A DNA stretch of 43,374 nt from an uncultured Bacilli bacterium (GTDB taxonomy: Bacteria; Bacillota_I; Bacilli_A; RF39; UBA660): positions 1 to 43,374 of the forward strand of contig CANQXT010000005.1 in NCBI GenBank assembly GCA_947627915.1. Reading direction: 5' to 3'. A program made the translations under genes and the position numbers. This document shows, piece by piece, positions 41,249 to 43,374 of the stretch. The notes below the pieces were generated by a model. It had not been told where the DNA came from. It did not search any database and saw only the letters and a list, made by a program, of their open reading frames with translations. Each line of letters starts with the position of its first letter. The stretch's first letter is position 1.

Positions 41249-42547
41249 TTATAATACCTTTGAATTTTGATTAAATAATTTATTTAATATGTCATATTGT
41301 CTATCATTATTATATGGATTTTCATTATTCTTAATCATTCTTTGTATTTCTTGTATTTGTATTAAATTTTTCCGAATTATTTCTCTAGTTATATCAAAAA
41401 TATTATCAAAATCATTAAATGTGATTACAATATAAGAATCATTAGTTATTTGTAAATAAGAACAACACATATCTTGACTTATTAAACTTTTAATATAAAC
41501 ATTTTGATTTAAAGGATTATCTTTTAAGATAACGCCATGATCTTTATTACTACTTATACTAATACTTTCAATTAATCTAATATAACTTTTTCTATTCTTT
41601 TCATCACTAGGTATTTCAAAATAAGGATTATTATATTCATCTAATAAGAATTTAACATTTTCAATATGATTATTAGTTATCTCATTCTTAGAATGAACAG
41701 TTCCTAGTTTTTCAATAATATTAATTGTTAAATTTATTTCATCAACACATAAGTTCATAAAATCAGCATTAGGTTCACTTTTCTTTAATTCTTCTTCTAA
41801 ATCATTACGATAAGATATTAAATTAATTAAGTTAAAAATCATATAATATTCGCTATATTTTTCTTGTAATTCCGTATCATTATTATCAATACTTTGAATC
41901 ATATTCTTAGCAAATAATATATCTTTTTCCGATTTACCTTCTAGATAGATGCTATAATATTCATCACATACTTTTTTGGCTTTATTAATACTATCTTGAT
42001 ATTTACTTTGAATTATCTCTTGCTTAGAATTCTCTTCTTCTTGTTCCACTATTTCTTCTGGTGCTAAATTTTTTACAATAGAGTACATTATAACATCTAG
42101 TTTTTCAGTTTCACTAAGACTACTTTTCTCTAAGTAATCTAAAAATAATTCATAGTTTCTGTCATAGTCTTCATTTAACTCTTGTAAATTATTACATTCT
42201 TCTTCTATATCTTTGCTTTTATTCTCAATATTAGTTAATGATTCAAAATAATTATTTAATTCCTTAAGAACAATATCTTGGGCAATTATTACTTGTTCAA
42301 CATCAGAAACACCATTTTCTACAAAATAATTTATTATTTCTAATTGTTTATCAACATCAGCACTTATTTTCTTTAAGAATTGTTGATTCTTTTCATCTAA
42401 AATATCATTTAATTCTTTAACATTAGCTAATTTACTTTTCATAGTTAAATTCAATTTGAATTCTTTTAATTGATCTTCCCTTTTTTTAATTTCATTTTTT
42501 AAATATAAAGAAAATTTTTGGATTGCATTATCAATTTTATCTGTCAT
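41249..42547 (-). CDS. Long coiled-coil protein, first gene of cluster 2
   Basis: This ~432-aa protein has coiled-coil heptads over most of residues 1-290 (KREDQLKEFKLNLTMKSKLANVKELND, LTNIENKSKDIEEECNNLQELNED), then a compact C-terminal domain of ~110 residues (PLNQNVYIKSLISQDMCCSYLQITNDSYIVITFNDFDNIFDITREIIRKNLIQIQ). ATG at 42547 is preferred over GTG at 42556 because AGTAGGTG lies 7 nt upstream. It parallels the coiled-coil gene that opens cluster 1. A TATACT -10 with TTTACA lies just upstream. Function unknown. Confidence 0.7.
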   Translation of the reverse strand: MTDKIDNAIQKFSLYLKNEIKKREDQLKEFKLNLTMKSKLANVKELNDILDEKNQQFLKKISADVDKQLEIINYFVENGVSDVEQVIIAQDIVLKELNNYFESLTNIENKSKDIEEECNNLQELNEDYDRNYELFLDYLEKSSLSETEKLDVIMYSIVKNLAPEEIVEQEEENSKQEIIQSKYQDSINKAKKVCDEYYSIYLEGKSEKDILFAKNMIQSIDNNDTELQEKYSEYYMIFNLINLISYRNDLEEELKKSEPNADFMNLCVDEINLTINIIEKLGTVHSKNEITNNHIENVKFLLDEYNNPYFEIPSDEKNRKSYIRLIESISISSNKDHGVILKDNPLNQNVYIKSLISQDMCCSYLQITNDSYIVITFNDFDNIFDITREIIRKNLIQIQEIQRMIKNNENPYNNDRQYDILNKLFNQNSKVL

Positions 42548-42659
42548 TAGTAACACCTACTCTACTCTAAAAAAGTATATCATAAATATTTATTTTTTGT
42601 AAACTATCTCTTATGTATTATTTTTAGAATTTTTGCATAATATCTATTGTCGAATTAAA

Positions 42660-42688
42660 TTGACATATTACCTATTTTAAGATAAAAT
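42660..42688 (+). promoter_or_regulatory. Promoter of tRNA-Cys
   Basis: Perfect TTGACA (42660-42665), a 17-bp spacer and TAAAAT (42683-42688), 20 nt before the tRNA. Confidence 0.85.
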
Positions 42689-42708
42689 TATAATTGTTAA
42701 ATTGTTTT

Positions 42709-42782
42709 GGAGCCGTAGCCAAGTGGTAAGGTCCCGGTCTGCAACACCGTTATCGCCGGTTCAAATCCGGCCGGCTCCTCCA
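42709..42782 (+). tRNA. tRNA-Cys (GCA anticodon)
   Basis: 74-nt cloverleaf: acceptor stem ggagccg/cggctcc, D arm, anticodon loop ctgcaac with GCA at 42741-42743, T arm gccgg-ttcaaat-ccggc, discriminator U and encoded CCA. The U discriminator and GCA anticodon identify cysteine. Confidence 0.95.
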
Positions 42783-42794
42783 AGTTGTTAAAGT

Positions 42795-42821
42795 AGTTGA
42801 GTCATTTTACTCAACTTTTTA
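42795..42821 (+). terminator. Terminator of tRNA-Cys
   Basis: 8-bp stem agttgagt/actcaact with a 6-nt loop followed by TTTTT. Confidence 0.85.
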
Positions 42822-42897
42822 AATGTATATTTTTTTAATATCTTCATATAATAAAAATAGCAATGTTGTTAACTTGTAGATTTATGTTGCTAGTATG

Positions 42898-42926
42898 TTG
42901 ACAGGTTGTTGAAAAAATAGTATTAT
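42898..42926 (+). promoter_or_regulatory. Promoter of relB/yafQ-type operon
   Basis: Perfect TTGACA (42898-42903), a 17-bp spacer, TATTAT (42921-42926), about 28 nt before the antitoxin start. It is the expected site of RelB autorepression. Confidence 0.75.
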
Positions 42927-42954
42927 TAATATGAAAGAAAAGAGGTGCTATAAG

Positions 42955-43245
42955 ATGGAAACATTAACAAGTGCTATCAACGTACAAGTGGATGCAAGAG
43001 ATAAGGAACAGGCTACTAATATTTTAAAAGATTTAGGTATTAATATGAGTACGTTTATAAATATGGCAATAAAACAAGTCATAAAAAAAGATGGATTACC
43101 ATTTGAAGTTTCTAATCCTAAACCTAGTAAAGAATTATTAGAAGCTTTAGAAGAAGGAGAAAAAGTTATACAAGAAGTAAATAGTGGTAAAAGAAAAGGA
43201 TATAATAATGTAAATGAAATGATGAAGGACATATTAAATGATTGA
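42955..43245 (+). CDS. RelB/DinJ-family antitoxin
   Basis: This antitoxin of about 96 aa has the ribbon-helix-helix N-terminus typical of DinJ/RelB (SAINVQVDARDKEQATNILKDLGINMSTFINMAIKQVIKKDGLPFEV) and a charged C-terminal tail that would bind and inhibit the toxin. ATG at 42955 is used because AGAGGTGC precedes it. It ends in TGA and overlaps the toxin start (ATGATTGA), so the pair is translationally coupled. Confidence 0.92.
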   Translation: METLTSAINVQVDARDKEQATNILKDLGINMSTFINMAIKQVIKKDGLPFEVSNPKPSKELLEALEEGEKVIQEVNSGKRKGYNNVNEMMKDILND

Positions 43246-43374
43246 TTTTGATTTGAAAACTAAATATAAGATTGAATTTACCAATAGTTTTAAGAAACAA
43301 TTAAAAAAAATTATAAAACAAAATAAAGATATAAGTGAATTATTAGAGGTAATTACAAAACTAGCGAATTTAGA
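43238..43374 (+). CDS. YafQ/RelE-type toxin, N-terminal part (runs off window)
   Basis: The first 45 codons (MIDFDLKTKYKIEFTNSFKK...IIKQNKDISELLEVITKLANL) fit the RelE/YafQ mRNA-interferase fold. The start overlaps the antitoxin stop by 8 nt. The catalytic C-terminal half lies outside the window, so activity cannot be judged. Confidence 0.75.
   Translation, partial: MIDFDLKTKYKIEFTNSFKKQLKKIIKQNKDISELLEVITKLANL

Noticed and set aside
1-43374. Mycoplasma-type genetic code (TGA = Trp), suggested by the low GC and the TGA inside HigB
   Set aside because: TGA ends rlmB (35094-35096), the 296-aa gene (ATGA overlap at 32289), the PIN gene and the RelB gene, all with sensible lengths and overlaps, and Trp is written TGG throughout.
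1-43374. CRISPR array
   Set aside because: No set of regularly spaced repeats is visible; the only long repeats are the two 46-bp copies 3.3 kb apart and the paralog duplications.

Overview
The window is very AT-rich bacterial DNA from a Firmicutes (Bacilli-like) chromosome. The supporting signs are strong AGGAGG-type ribosome binding sites, -35/-10 promoters with 17-bp spacers, rlmB placed directly upstream of a SigH-like sigma gene as in Bacillus, a class B sortase with a PQTG-type substrate, and a host-associated style of surface proteins. UGA is a stop codon here: rlmB, the 296-aa gene at 32289, the PIN gene and the RelB gene all end in TGA. The low GC therefore does not imply the mycoplasma code. 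The species cannot be named from sequence alone; an uncultured gut Bacilli lineage is my guess.

Positions 1-16000 form an accessory, defence-rich region. Right to left on the minus strand it starts with an AbiEi-like winged-helix protein plus a Fic protein, then an HNH endonuclease with two C5-cytosine methyltransferases (a restriction-modification set), then a DUF4297-type nuclease plus a HerA-like ATPase (a DUF4297-HerA anti-phage pair). Beyond that lies a broken helix-turn-helix gene at the left edge. Around 8.4-8.8 kb there is a 222-bp MITE-like element with perfect terminal inverted repeats and a structured patch that resembles a mobilisation site. A 46-bp near-perfect direct repeat (9510 and 12848) brackets a 3.3-kb cassette: an XRE/ImmA-IrrE regulator overlapping a PIN-domain protein, a metallophosphoesterase and a small unknown gene. 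Next come an unknown gene, a TPR protein, and a HigB-HigA/ImmA module whose toxin carries an in-frame TGA.

Positions 16000-42600 look like the resident chromosome: an SNF2/SWIM helicase, a Nudix/pyrophosphatase-fragment/GNAT operon, and a cell-envelope block. The envelope block holds a membrane-anchored E/K/N-rich protein, a sortase-anchored surface protein, three tandem coiled-coil paralogs, sortase B, a Ca2+ P-type ATPase, a GH3 glucosaminidase, TspO, a holin-like protein and a lipoprotein GH25 lysozyme. It is followed by SigH/RlmB, a radical SAM enzyme, an HD hydrolase, and two parallel three-gene clusters of long coiled-coil/helical proteins (32005-34274 and 39082-42547) that I could not assign to a family. 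The window ends with tRNA-Cys and a RelB/YafQ-type toxin-antitoxin pair that runs off the edge.

The best candidates for something undescribed are the two parallel coiled-coil/helical-repeat clusters with matching ~95-aa tail genes, the direct-repeat-bounded 3.3-kb cassette, the Fic protein that combines an inhibitory motif and an AbiEi-like partner with an altered Fic motif, and the nonsense-interrupted HigB toxin.
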